From positions 910,001 through 974,000 of the forward strand of contig NC_014410.1 of the NCBI RefSeq assembly GCF_000145615.1: DNA of 64,000 nt, in the 5' to 3' direction. A program made the translations under genes and the position numbers. Within the stretch, counting starts at the first letter, position 1, and every line of letters starts with the position of its first letter. This document shows positions 26,634 through 36,200 of the stretch, piece by piece. A model generated the notes under the pieces. The model searched no databases. It saw only the letters and a list, made by a program, of their open reading frames with translations, and was not told the origin of the DNA. The DNA comes from Thermoanaerobacterium thermosaccharolyticum DSM 571 (GTDB taxonomy: Bacteria; Bacillota; Thermoanaerobacteria; Thermoanaerobacterales; Thermoanaerobacteraceae).

Positions 26634-27593
26634 TTGAACATATTAGTTACAGGTGGAGCAGGTTTCATAGGATCAAATATCGTAGATCTTCTTATTGATA
26701 ATGGATATGATGTTATTGTTGTTGACAATATGTCTACAGGTAAAAAAGAGAACATAAATAAAAAAGCTAGATTTTATAATGTAGATATTACAGATAATGA
26801 TTTATACAAGGTATTTGAAGATGAGAAAATTGATTATGTAATACATCATGCAGCACAGATAGATATACAGAGGTCTATAAATGATCCGGTCTTTGATGCT
26901 AAAGTAAATATTATAGGCACGATTAATTTGCTAGAGTGCTGTAGGAAATTCGATGTTAAAAAGATTGTTTATGCTTCTTCAGCAGCAGTATATGGTGACC
27001 CAGAGTATCTAGGAGTTGATGAAAAACACAGAGTTAATCCCATATCGTATTATGGCATCTCAAAACATACACCAGAGCATTACATAAAAGTGTACAATGA
27101 ACTATATGGTCTAAAATATACAATATTGAGATATGCCAATGTATACGGTATAAGGCAGGATCCTAAAGGCGAAGGTGGAGTAATATCGATATTTATAGAT
27201 AAGATGCTGAGTGGGAAAAATCCTGTGATATTTGGAGATGGCAATCAGACGAGAGATTTTATCTATGTAAAAGATGTAGCAAAGGCAAACCTTTTAGCAC
27301 TTGAAAATGGTGACAATGAGATTATAAATATAAGTACAAATAAAGCTACGACTATAAATGAACTTGTCAACATTATGAATAAAATCATGAATGCTTCTTT
27401 AAAACCTATTTATGCTGAGCCTCGCAAAGGAGATATAGTACATAGTTATCTTGACAATAAAAAAGCAAAAGATGTGCTTGGATGGAAACCGGACTATGAA
27501 TTAGAAGATGGACTAAAAGAGACGGTAGAATATTATAGGCTAAAATATGCAAACGACGAAGTAGCCGCTGATAAGGGAAAATTGAGAAGGTGA
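26634..27593 (+). CDS. NAD-dependent nucleotide-sugar epimerase (UDP-glucose 4-epimerase-like)
   Basis: This 319-aa short-chain dehydrogenase-type epimerase has the NAD motif VTGGAGFIGSN at the N-terminus, VIHHAAQIDIQRSI, YASSAAVYGDPEYLG with the conserved Ser, and the catalytic YYGISKH (YxxxK). YANVYGIRQDP and GDGNQTRDFIYVKDVA complete the family pattern. It converts a UDP-sugar precursor for the glycan, most often UDP-Glc/UDP-Gal. The start is TTG 26634 behind AGGAGTG. It ends 5 nt before the manC ATG. Confidence 0.9.
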   Translation: MNILVTGGAGFIGSNIVDLLIDNGYDVIVVDNMSTGKKENINKKARFYNVDITDNDLYKVFEDEKIDYVIHHAAQIDIQRSINDPVFDAKVNIIGTINLLECCRKFDVKKIVYASSAAVYGDPEYLGVDEKHRVNPISYYGISKHTPEHYIKVYNELYGLKYTILRYANVYGIRQDPKGEGGVISIFIDKMLSGKNPVIFGDGNQTRDFIYVKDVAKANLLALENGDNEIINISTNKATTINELVNIMNKIMNASLKPIYAEPRKGDIVHSYLDNKKAKDVLGWKPDYELEDGLKETVEYYRLKYANDEVAADKGKLRR

Positions 27594-27598
27594 TGCAT

Positions 27599-28672
27599 AT
27601 GATAACAGGTGTAATCATGGCAGGGGGAAAGGGCGAAAGGTTCTGGCCAAAAAGCAGGATAAAGATGCCAAAGCAGTTTTTAAAGTTATACGGCGATAGG
27701 ACTATGATTCAGCAGACTGTGGATAGGCTAAAGAGACTTATGCCAATTAAAAATATTTTTGTCGTTACAAATATAGATTATGCAGGCTTGATTAGCGACC
27801 AGATACCAGAGCTTCCGACAGAAAATATATTGATAGAGCCTATGGGTAAGAATACTGCAGCTTGTATAGGTCTTGCAGCACTACATACAGAAAGGCTTGA
27901 TAAAGATTCTATCATGGTGGTAGTGCCATCTGATCATGTGATAAAAGATGAAGAGACATATTTAGGAGTATTGAAAACCGCAATAGAAAAAGCAAAATCA
28001 GGTAATAATCTTGTCACAATAGGTATAAAGCCGTTACATCCGGAGACTGGATATGGATATATAAACTTTAGGAAAATAACACATGAAATATTAAACAACA
28101 ATCCTGTACATAAAGTAGAAAGATTCGTAGAAAAGCCGGATTATGATACAGCAGTGAAATATGTAGAAAGCGGAAACTACCTGTGGAATAGCGGCATGTT
28201 CATATGGAAGACATCTACAATATTAAATGCGATAAAAGAATATATGCCACAATTATACAGTGCATTAAATGTTATAAGAGAACACTTTGATTCAGATGAG
28301 ATAGAAAAAGTATTATATGAGGAATATTCAAAACTTGAGAGTATATCGATAGATTACGGCATAATGGAAAAAGCGAAGAATGTGTATGTAGTGCCGGGAG
28401 ACTTTGGTTGGGATGATGTAGGAAGCTGGACATCAATAGAAAGGCTCTATGAAAAAGACGAGAACGGCAACGTCATAAAAGGCAATGTCGTAAGCGTAGA
28501 TACAAAAAAGTGTATCATAACGGGAAGTGATAAACTCATTGCGACTTTAGGCATAGAAGATGTGATAGTAGTAGATACGGAAGACGCACTTTTAATATGC
28601 TCAAAAGATAAAGCACAGAATGTGAAAGAAATATTGAAGGAGTTGAAGGAAAAAAATAGCGAGTATTTGTAA
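27599..28672 (+). CDS. manC: Mannose-1-phosphate guanylyltransferase
   Basis: This 357-aa nucleotidyltransferase makes GDP-mannose from mannose-1-phosphate and GTP. Signatures are GVIMAGGKGERFWPKSR with the KQFL stretch, EPMGKNTAACIGLAAL, VVVPSDHVI, FVEKPDYDTA, NSGMFIWKTS and GDFGWDDVGSW. It is the short form without a phosphomannose isomerase domain. ATG 27599 follows AGAAGGTG with 6-nt spacing. Two degraded copies of its 3' end occur at 32987 and 52500. Confidence 0.93.
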   Translation: MITGVIMAGGKGERFWPKSRIKMPKQFLKLYGDRTMIQQTVDRLKRLMPIKNIFVVTNIDYAGLISDQIPELPTENILIEPMGKNTAACIGLAALHTERLDKDSIMVVVPSDHVIKDEETYLGVLKTAIEKAKSGNNLVTIGIKPLHPETGYGYINFRKITHEILNNNPVHKVERFVEKPDYDTAVKYVESGNYLWNSGMFIWKTSTILNAIKEYMPQLYSALNVIREHFDSDEIEKVLYEEYSKLESISIDYGIMEKAKNVYVVPGDFGWDDVGSWTSIERLYEKDENGNVIKGNVVSVDTKKCIITGSDKLIATLGIEDVIVVDTEDALLICSKDKAQNVKEILKELKEKNSEYL

Positions 28673-28727
28673 AAAAATATATAATTATTTTTAAGAAGGG
28701 TTTTTCGACTAGAAGGGGAGGACATTT

Positions 28728-29867
28728 ATGTACTGCAAGAATTGCGGCTATAAAATAGAAGACAATCTTCATATCTGTCCTTACTGTGGCGCATTAGTGG
28801 ACAATATATCTAAAGAAGCAAAAACTTCAAATAAAAGATATTGGCTCATTCCTTTTAGTTTTGCCATAATGGTTGCCATAGCGGTAACTTTTTATTTTTT
28901 CTATGAAATAGGTGTCAATAAGAAAGTGGAAGAAATACGGGCAAAAGCGGAAGATATGGCTTTACAGGGGAATTTTGATACTGCATTAAATTTTGCTAAA
29001 AAGGGTTTGGCTTTGCGCCCTAATCATAAAGTATTACAACATGACCTGGCTTTAATAAATTTTGGCAAAACGGTATATGAAAAATTAGAAACAGCTAATA
29101 AGTATGCTGATGATAAAAAATTTGATTTAGCATTAAAATCCATTTCTGCAGTTGATAAAGACCTTGAAGGTCGAAGTGGTGAGTATTTTGACATGCTTTC
29201 TAATCTCAGCAAAAAGTATAAAACACAGGTAGAAGTAAAACAACTGTATGATGATGCCAAAAACAAAAATACAATTGATGAGTTGGCTGATGCATTGTCT
29301 AGATTAAGCTATATAGATAGTCCAGATGCAAAGAATATAGATAAATTAATACGTCAGAAAATTGCCAATATAGCTTACTCAAATGCCAATGAGTTGTTAA
29401 AGGATAAACAGTTTAATGAAGCATTAAAAGTGATAGAAAAAGCTATGCAATACGATAGTTCAAATGCTAAACTTATTTCATTTAAAAAAACTATAGTAGA
29501 TCAGAAAACTGCTTTTGAAAACGCAGAAGCACAGAGAATGCAGCAAGCTATGATTTCTGCAGCCAAAGAAGATGCTATGAACAGGACCAATGCGGTCAGT
29601 GTATTAAATGTAAAAAATTACATCAATGGTTATGGAGATTTTGTGATAGAAGGAGAAATTAAAAATGTAGCCACAAAACCTATATATGAAGTAGAAATTT
29701 ATTATGCAATATATGATGCTAATGGTAATACTATTGGAGACGGCAATACATATGTATATCCAGTTTATTTGTCACCATTGCAAAAAGGAAGTTTTTCCAA
29801 TATACATTATGGGCTTTCAAATGCTGATCATATAAAAATAACTGGGATAAATTGGTATATTGATTAA
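28728..29867 (+). CDS. Zinc-ribbon, single-pass membrane protein with TPR-like and FxLYD-like domains
   Basis: This 379-aa protein starts with a cytoplasmic zinc ribbon (CKNCGYKIEDNLHICPYCGA), then one membrane helix (SFAIMVAIAVTFYFFYEI). An outside TPR-like region follows (about residues 75-260: MALQGNFDTALNFAKKGLALRP, NELLKDKQFNEALKVIEKAMQY), and a beta-rich C-terminal domain resembles FxLYD (VLNVKNYINGYGDFVIEGEIKN). Its function is unknown; such proteins may sense envelope state. ATG 28728 follows AGGGGAGGAC. It is 15 nt from the protease gene, and the two probably form one unit. Confidence 0.72.
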   Translation: MYCKNCGYKIEDNLHICPYCGALVDNISKEAKTSNKRYWLIPFSFAIMVAIAVTFYFFYEIGVNKKVEEIRAKAEDMALQGNFDTALNFAKKGLALRPNHKVLQHDLALINFGKTVYEKLETANKYADDKKFDLALKSISAVDKDLEGRSGEYFDMLSNLSKKYKTQVEVKQLYDDAKNKNTIDELADALSRLSYIDSPDAKNIDKLIRQKIANIAYSNANELLKDKQFNEALKVIEKAMQYDSSNAKLISFKKTIVDQKTAFENAEAQRMQQAMISAAKEDAMNRTNAVSVLNVKNYINGYGDFVIEGEIKNVATKPIYEVEIYYAIYDANGNTIGDGNTYVYPVYLSPLQKGSFSNIHYGLSNADHIKITGINWYID

Positions 29868-29882
29868 AAGGGGCAAACAAGC

Positions 29883-31055
29883 ATGGGAGAGACAAAAAAA
29901 GATTCTAAAAATTCTTTAATTATTAATTTACTTATAACAATTCTGATAATAGAAATTGGACTTGTTGCATTTTATTATATTAACAAAGAATTTCATCAAC
30001 AAGTAATTACAGGTAATTCAAAATTAAGCCAATATAACGCTATAAAAAGTTCACAAACAAAAGATTCAAAACAACCTAATATCAAGGCTATAATATCTGA
30101 TAATCAGGAAAAAGTTATGTACATCGAGGTCAACGATGGAGGTGATATGGTATCAGGTTCTGGATTTTTGTACGACACTAATGGCGATATCATAACGAAT
30201 GCCCACGTAGTTAGTGGTGCTTCAACAGCAAAAGTTAAAACATATGATGGAAAGGAATACAACGGTACAGTTATAGGCAAGGGTGAAGATATAGATGTAG
30301 CATTAATAAATGTACCTGAACTTGCTGGAAAGACTCCTGTTAAAATATCATCGAGAAAAGGGGAAGTCGGCGATCCTGTCATTGCCATGGGAAGTCCACT
30401 GGGGTTACAGAATACAGTTACGACGGGGATAATAAGCGGTGTTGACAGAGATTTTACAATTGCACCATATGTGTACAAAGGGGTATATCAGATATCAGCT
30501 CCTATATCGCCTGGCAGTAGTGGAGGCCCACTATTGGATCAAAATACAGGAGAGGTTCTAGGAGTAAATTCAGCCGGGACTATTGAAGGGGTAATAGGTT
30601 TTTCCATACCTATAAACCAAGTATTACCACTTGTGGAGAATTGGGCGAAAAATCCATCAAAACCTCAGACAAATGAATATGCAGTTGATTCAACAGAGCA
30701 ACTTAATAATGGTCAATCTATTAAAGAAGAAGCCGAAGCTTTAGTTCAGTATTTTTATCAATGCATCAATTCACATGATTATGTTACTGCATATTCACTT
30801 TTAGGCAGTGATTGGCAAAGCGGAACAACATATCAAGATTTTCGAAATGGCTATCTTAGAACAGAATATGTTAATATTCAAAACATTATATCTAATTACA
30901 AAGATAATAATCATGTAGAAGTTACTATAACAATAGAAGCTCAGGAATTCACTGATCAAGATACTGTTGTGACAAGTCTTTATATGTGTACATACGATAT
31001 AGGTTATGAAAATGACCAATTGAAAATCTTAAGTGGTAAATTTAGAAAAATTTAA
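29883..31055 (+). CDS. Membrane-anchored trypsin-like serine protease (HtrA/DegP-like, no PDZ)
   Basis: This 390-aa protein has an N-terminal membrane anchor (residues ~12-33) and a trypsin-like domain with the full triad: H108 in ITNAHVV, D138 in EDIDVALINV and S213 in ISPGSSGGPLLD. Unlike classical HtrA there is no PDZ domain. The last ~110 residues (EALVQYFYQCINSHDYVTAYSLLGSDW) look like an NTF2-like domain. It should act outside the membrane on misfolded or signalling proteins. It follows the zinc-ribbon protein closely, which suggests a shared sensing or processing role. Confidence 0.85.
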   Translation: MGETKKDSKNSLIINLLITILIIEIGLVAFYYINKEFHQQVITGNSKLSQYNAIKSSQTKDSKQPNIKAIISDNQEKVMYIEVNDGGDMVSGSGFLYDTNGDIITNAHVVSGASTAKVKTYDGKEYNGTVIGKGEDIDVALINVPELAGKTPVKISSRKGEVGDPVIAMGSPLGLQNTVTTGIISGVDRDFTIAPYVYKGVYQISAPISPGSSGGPLLDQNTGEVLGVNSAGTIEGVIGFSIPINQVLPLVENWAKNPSKPQTNEYAVDSTEQLNNGQSIKEEAEALVQYFYQCINSHDYVTAYSLLGSDWQSGTTYQDFRNGYLRTEYVNIQNIISNYKDNNHVEVTITIEAQEFTDQDTVVTSLYMCTYDIGYENDQLKILSGKFRKI

Positions 31056-31120
31056 AAAGCAGCATGTTCATATGGAAAACTTAACAATACCAAAGGGATG
31101 TTAAAAAGGGGCTTTGCCTT

Positions 31121-31843
31121 ATGGACAACATAATAACTAAAATAAACATATTTAGTAATTCTGATAAACTCTTAAAATTCTTAAAAACGAAAGAGATCAA
31201 TAACTATGCGTTTTATTTTGAACCAATGGCAGAAAAAAAGAAAAATAAAGAACTTTGTATTAATGATGGTGTTTCAGATGATGAAATTGGTGTGTTGATT
31301 ATTAACTCTGATTTACTAATTGATGTGGAGAAAGGTTTAAAATATTTTGATAATGAAGAGCAAAAATGGTTTGGCAAGGATATAAAAGGCAAATACGATT
31401 ATGTATTTCTATATGGCAAATATCAACCAATCTACAATGAAGAGCTTGATATTCATTTTAAAGATTTTAATATTTTCAAGGATTTTTTTGAAGTATTTTA
31501 TTACCTTTTGAATGGGGTTGACTATTGTTCAATTGATATAAGAGATATAATCTATTCATTTGGAAGTAGACCTTATAATTTAAAATGCTTTACTTCTAAA
31601 AATATTGATGAAATCATAGATTCATTAAATAAGTTAAATCAAGAAATACACGCACTTATGTATATAGAAAAAGTAACTGAATCCTTTTCAATTTACGAAC
31701 TTAATGATGAAATTTACAATGGCTATGTTAGAAAAATACTAACCATATTAGACAATAATAATTGCGGAGATGCCATTTTTTATTATACTGCTATTTTTAG
31801 TCATGAAAATAATGAATATTGGAAGAAGTTATTTGTAATATAG
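31121..31843 (+). CDS. Unrecognised 240-aa acidic protein
   Basis: ATG 31121 sits 8 nt after AAAAGGGGC. The protein is cytoplasmic-looking, acidic and rich in Asp/Asn/Tyr, with no motif I recognise. Stretches such as GVLIINSDLLIDVEKGLKYF and DYVFLYGKYQPIYNEE suggest an alpha/beta fold. It lies between the protease and an Mrr-type endonuclease, each with its own ribosome binding site. It could be an immunity or accessory protein of either, but nothing in the sequence shows this. Confidence 0.6.
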   Translation: MDNIITKINIFSNSDKLLKFLKTKEINNYAFYFEPMAEKKKNKELCINDGVSDDEIGVLIINSDLLIDVEKGLKYFDNEEQKWFGKDIKGKYDYVFLYGKYQPIYNEELDIHFKDFNIFKDFFEVFYYLLNGVDYCSIDIRDIIYSFGSRPYNLKCFTSKNIDEIIDSLNKLNQEIHALMYIEKVTESFSIYELNDEIYNGYVRKILTILDNNNCGDAIFYYTAIFSHENNEYWKKLFVI

Positions 31844-31932
31844 AAAAGTTTGCTCATATCCTATATAACTTATAAAATCTTTGGCGCTGATCTTATTTTT
31901 AAATAAATAAAAATCTGGAGGTGTTAAGTAGT

Positions 31933-32940
31933 ATGGAAAATTCAAACAAAAGATATTTTGTAATACGTGTAGATTATGGTGCTGTAGACTTTATTTGGAA
32001 AGAACTACAGGAAGGTCGTTTGCGACAGGGATGGGGAGTAACTGGAATGCAATTAAAGGAGCAAGATGGGAGAATTGTGGATGAGGATACTTGGAAAAAA
32101 CGGTATAAAGATGCTGCCTTAAAGATTTGGGGTTATTCAGCGACAAATGAAGAAGCGGAAATGAGATATAGGATACTTTATCCAATGATTGAGGCAAAAA
32201 AGGGAGATATAGTAATAGTACCAAAAATGCCGGATTGGGAACACTTTGTTATTGCTCCTGTAAGTAAAGAGTATGCTTTTGATTTTCAAAGGCAACCTGG
32301 TAGTGAAGATTATCGTCATATACTTTATATTGATCCTAGTAATATTAGGATATTCAATATTCATGCAGGTGACGAAACACGAGTCATATCTGGGAAATTG
32401 AGAGGATATCGTTCAGCTGTAAATAACATTTGGAATAAAGGACTGCAGAACGCTATTGAAAAACTTTTTACTGAACAGAAATCTGGTGTTGATAGCCATA
32501 AAGAAATTCATGAAATACTAGGAGATTTTGTTTTGAAAGAAATATTGGACAAAGTAAGAAAATATCCTCCTGTCGATCTGGAAAAACTTGTGCGTCAAGT
32601 ATTTGAAAGTAATGGCTATGAGTTAGTCGATAAAAACTGTTTTGATGGGCAAGGTGGAGATGCTGATCTCGTATTCAAGAAAGAATTGCCAATAATTAGC
32701 GAGATGGTTCAGCAGGACTTACTTGTATACATCCAGGTTAAAAATAAAGTTGGAATAGATCAAAATGATTATCAAGCTGTGGCCCAGGTGTTAAAAGCAG
32801 CAAAAGAACCAGAAAGTTTAAAAATAGTGGTTTCGACTGCTGACGATTTTACAGATAAATGCAAGAGAGAAGCTCAAGAAGATGGAGTCATTTTGATAAA
32901 TGGACTCCAACTGGCTACGCTGTTGGCTAGGTCTATATAA
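31933..32940 (+). CDS. Mrr-type restriction endonuclease-like protein
   Basis: This 335-aa protein has an N-terminal domain (YFVIRVDYGAVDFIWKELQEGRLRQGWG) of a type often seen in modification-dependent nucleases, and a C-terminal Mrr_cat-like PD-(D/E)XK domain. GGDADLVF gives the Asp and VYIQVKNK the QxK variant (about residues 233-276), followed by IVVSTADDFTDKCKREAQEDGVILINGLQLATLL, the usual Mrr ending. It probably cleaves foreign or modified DNA. ATG 31933 follows GGAGGTG with 9-nt spacing. There is no partner methyltransferase nearby, consistent with a type IV enzyme. Confidence 0.78.
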   Translation: MENSNKRYFVIRVDYGAVDFIWKELQEGRLRQGWGVTGMQLKEQDGRIVDEDTWKKRYKDAALKIWGYSATNEEAEMRYRILYPMIEAKKGDIVIVPKMPDWEHFVIAPVSKEYAFDFQRQPGSEDYRHILYIDPSNIRIFNIHAGDETRVISGKLRGYRSAVNNIWNKGLQNAIEKLFTEQKSGVDSHKEIHEILGDFVLKEILDKVRKYPPVDLEKLVRQVFESNGYELVDKNCFDGQGGDADLVFKKELPIISEMVQQDLLVYIQVKNKVGIDQNDYQAVAQVLKAAKEPESLKIVVSTADDFTDKCKREAQEDGVILINGLQLATLLARSI

Positions 32941-32986
32941 TCTGAGTGCAAAGCGTAAAAAAGAGGTCGGTATGTTTATACCCAGG

Positions 32987-33040
32987 GATGTAAAGGAAGT
33001 ATTGAAGGAGCTTAAAAAGAGAAAAGCGGAGTATTTGTAA
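32987..33040 (+). pseudogene. manC 3'-end fragment 1
   Basis: The frame reads DVKEVLKELKKRKAEYL and stops, matching the last residues of the intact ManC (NVKEILKELKEKNSEYL at 28620-28672). Only the last ~18 codons remain. It lies at the left edge of the defence island; a second fragment marks the right edge of the Cmr operon. Confidence 0.7.
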
Positions 33041-33130
33041 AATATCTTTTTGACGAAATATATCGAAATATTTTGTATTTATGGAGGTTTTTTTATAAAC
33101 ACGTTGTATATTAATAAAGGTAACACATGA

Positions 33131-33290
33131 ATATACCTTAACGGAAATAGTTGATCACATATTTGAGATAGATAAAATAGAGGATTTAGATGTATATTTT
33201 AAGTAGTGTGTATTCCACTTTAATTTTATGGTGGTTATTTTTTATTTATTAATTGGTTATTGTGTCTTTTACAAACTGCATTGAGGTGGG
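33131..33290 (+). repeat. ~160-bp direct repeat ahead of the helicase module (partner at 43067)
   Basis: This stretch is roughly 80-85% identical by eye to 43067-43225. It comprises the last codons of an Rpn-like gene (TLTEIVDHIFEIDKIEDLDVYF, 33135-33206), its terminator and a short leader (TTATTTATTAATTGGTTAT and onward) ending at the ribosome binding site of the next gene. Together with the manC fragment it accounts for most of the 32941-33294 gap. Confidence 0.75.
33215..33249 (+). terminator. Terminator of the Rpn-like gene remnant
   Basis: CCACT (33215-33219) pairs with GGTGG (33230-33234), followed by a T-rich tract. The same element is conserved at 43147-43180. Confidence 0.55.
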
Positions 33291-33294
33291 ATAT

Positions 33295-36200
33295 ATGGGG
33301 GTAAAAAATTGTAGTTGCTTAGCGGATTGTGATAAGTATTTTGAGGATTTGTTAGCTCTGTCAGAAAAGAAAAAACTTTTAGGTTATATTGAGTTGGATT
33401 CTGAGGATTTAGAACATATGGCTAGTTTAATTTCAAAGGAAATACAAAAGCCCTATTTTGACCTTTCTGAGTCTTTAACTATTTCACTTTTTCTTGTGTG
33501 GATAGGAATATTGTATTATCAAGAAGGAGATTTTTGGAGTAATGTATATAATATGTTAAAACTGCCATCTGAACAACAACAAATGCAAACACGTTTAAGT
33601 AAAATTTTTTTGCAAACGGTTAAAAAATATAAATTGCCTAATTTTAAAGGTAAATTGCGCTATATTATGCCAATTTTAGCCCATGGATATATTCCTAATT
33701 TTTATCTTAGAGATTATTTTTTGAATGTTGTATTTAGGATATATAAAGAGCGGCAAGAGCTGGGATTATCTGTAAATTTAGAAGAGACAAAACATATAGT
33801 GTCCAATTGGAGAAAGGAGTATGCTTTTTACATAGAAAAGGAGAATAAGTTAAAAAAGGTGGAAGAGGAGGAAAAAGAGTTACTACTTGCCTTAGATGTA
33901 TTAAGAAATGAAGATAAACTAAAAAGGTTAATAGAATTAAAAAGAGGAATTAAAAAATCTTCAGAATTAAAAGAACTTTTATCAAAGCCAGAAGACTGGC
34001 TGGAAGAGGTAAAGGCCGAAAGAGAAAAATTTCGCCAGCAGTTGGAGGAATTTCGTGAAATTCTAGAGAGGAAAGAAATTTTTACAAGGGAATACGATGA
34101 AGTAGAAAGTAAAATAAAAAAAATGGCATGCTTTGTACTAAGTTATTGGAATAACAGATTCATTCCTTTTGTATTGGAACTCTCAATTGATGAGATAGAA
34201 GAGCTTTTCAAGGTTTATACGAATCTTAAAAAGAAATTTAGTGGCTTATTGGGTTTATTGTTGCGCTTAATTATGCCTAGTCAGTACCATCAAATGCTGG
34301 AAAGTAAGAGAAAATTAGAAGAGAAATTTATAGAATTGCCATTGAAGAAGAATTTATTAGAAAATCTGACTATAGAAATGGTAACTAGCTTAAAAGAGTT
34401 ACAAGAGTTACTGAAAAAACGTCAAAACTTAATAGAAGAAGCTGAAAAAGAAGCTGCAGCAACATCTTATGTTACGGATATTTCACAAGATGCTTTAGTT
34501 GACTTAGAAAAAAGCTTGAAATATATTGATAGAGAAATTAATTCATATGAAGAGAATTTAAAGATATTGGGAAAAGGAAATTTAGAAGAGGGATCAAAAG
34601 AGTTAAAGAAGCAAAGAGGCTTGCGGCAGAAAATAGAAAGAATTAAAAGAGAAATTACCAGTCAATATACTATTGATACTTTATTGGAAAATTTATCGCT
34701 GAGATGGAAGTATATGAATGAAGAAGAAATAGATAAGCGACTTAGTAAAATTCAGAGGAAGAAGGATGAGTACCTAGAAAAATTTAAAGAAGTGAGCAAT
34801 CCCTTATATTCTTTAAATGAATCTACTCGCGTCTTTATATTTCAAGGAGAAGAACTGGCAGAGGAGTTCATTTTTCAATCTTTATTGTTAATTCAAAGAT
34901 TAGACCAAGGAGAGGGAGATTTTGAAGATATTTACCTGCCTAAAAGAATTAAAGAAGAGATGAGAAAGTGGTGGGAAGAAGAGGGGAAAGAAAAGCTGAG
35001 TATTGAAAGAGAAAGAAGCAAGTGGAAGAGAGAGAAAGACAGTTTGTTCTTACGAAAACCATTTGTAAAGTTGGATACTATAGAAAGGGTTATAAAAGTT
35101 GAGCTGCCAAGGCAAATTTTAAAGAAACCAGAAAAAGCAGTGTTTGTAATTGGTGGTGATAAAGCTATCGCTAAAGAGATAGAGGTACCAATAAGAAAAA
35201 TTGGAGATGAGTATCAAACAGAACCTGTTTTTGGTATTTTAGAAATACCAATGGAGGCTTATCATTTTGAGCTTTGGCAAAGTGATGAAGTCTATAATTG
35301 GGAAATAAAGGACATTTGGCATAATAAATGCTTGCTTTTTTCAGCGGAAGGAAAATTGATAGAAGATTTATATCTTTTAGAAGATGGAGCGTACATAGTT
35401 ACAACTTATGGAAGCAAAGTTAATCCTTCTATAGCGGTAAAAGAAAGAGGAAGATTGATTGGGGAATGGTCTAATTATGAATATGTTTATGTCGATCTAA
35501 GTGATATTGATATGATTCTTGTAGAAATAGAAGGAGAGAAATTTGTTTTTAAAAAGCCTATTGATTTAAAACCACAGTTAGTAGGAGAAGAGGTAATAGA
35601 GGAAGTAAAGGCGAATGGGAAAGCAGTTTATAACAAAAAATTACCTAGCTTGATATTTTCATTAGGTTCGATGGAAGAAATAGATTTCTATGGAGTGAGA
35701 TTGGACTTTTCAGGAGGTAGTTTTTTTAAACCTCTTAGTGATTTTAAAGAAGCGATAAAAGAAGGAAATGTTGTGTTTATTCCTCTATATTCACTTGTTT
35801 CTGATGTTTATGGTTCTTGTAAGATGGCATTGATTTATAAACAAAACATTATATGGGTTGAGGAATTTACTGTAGTGCCGGATTTAAAGATAGAGTTTGA
35901 CAAGCTGTTGTATTCTCCTTTTGAAAAAAGAAAAAGCGAATTAGGAAAAGTTAAATTGCATTCGCGATACCCTTTTAAAATTATAGGGAATGAAGTTGTA
36001 GAAAGTAGTTTATTTAAAAATGTGATAAAGTTTGATCCGACGAATGATCAAGTAAACGTAGAATTGATGTATTTTCTAAAAGAAGGATCACAGCAGGTCA
36101 ATGTTGATTTGTCAATAGTTGTTCCTAAAGTGTACTGGCGTCTTAATGAGATTGAGGATTGGAAAAGTGAAATAGAAGAAATATGGTTTGAAGATATGGG

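Noticed and set aside
33051-33057. TGACGAA as a further sigma-H or Spo0A site
   Set aside because: No AGGA element lies at the right distance upstream, and the site lies in a relic region.
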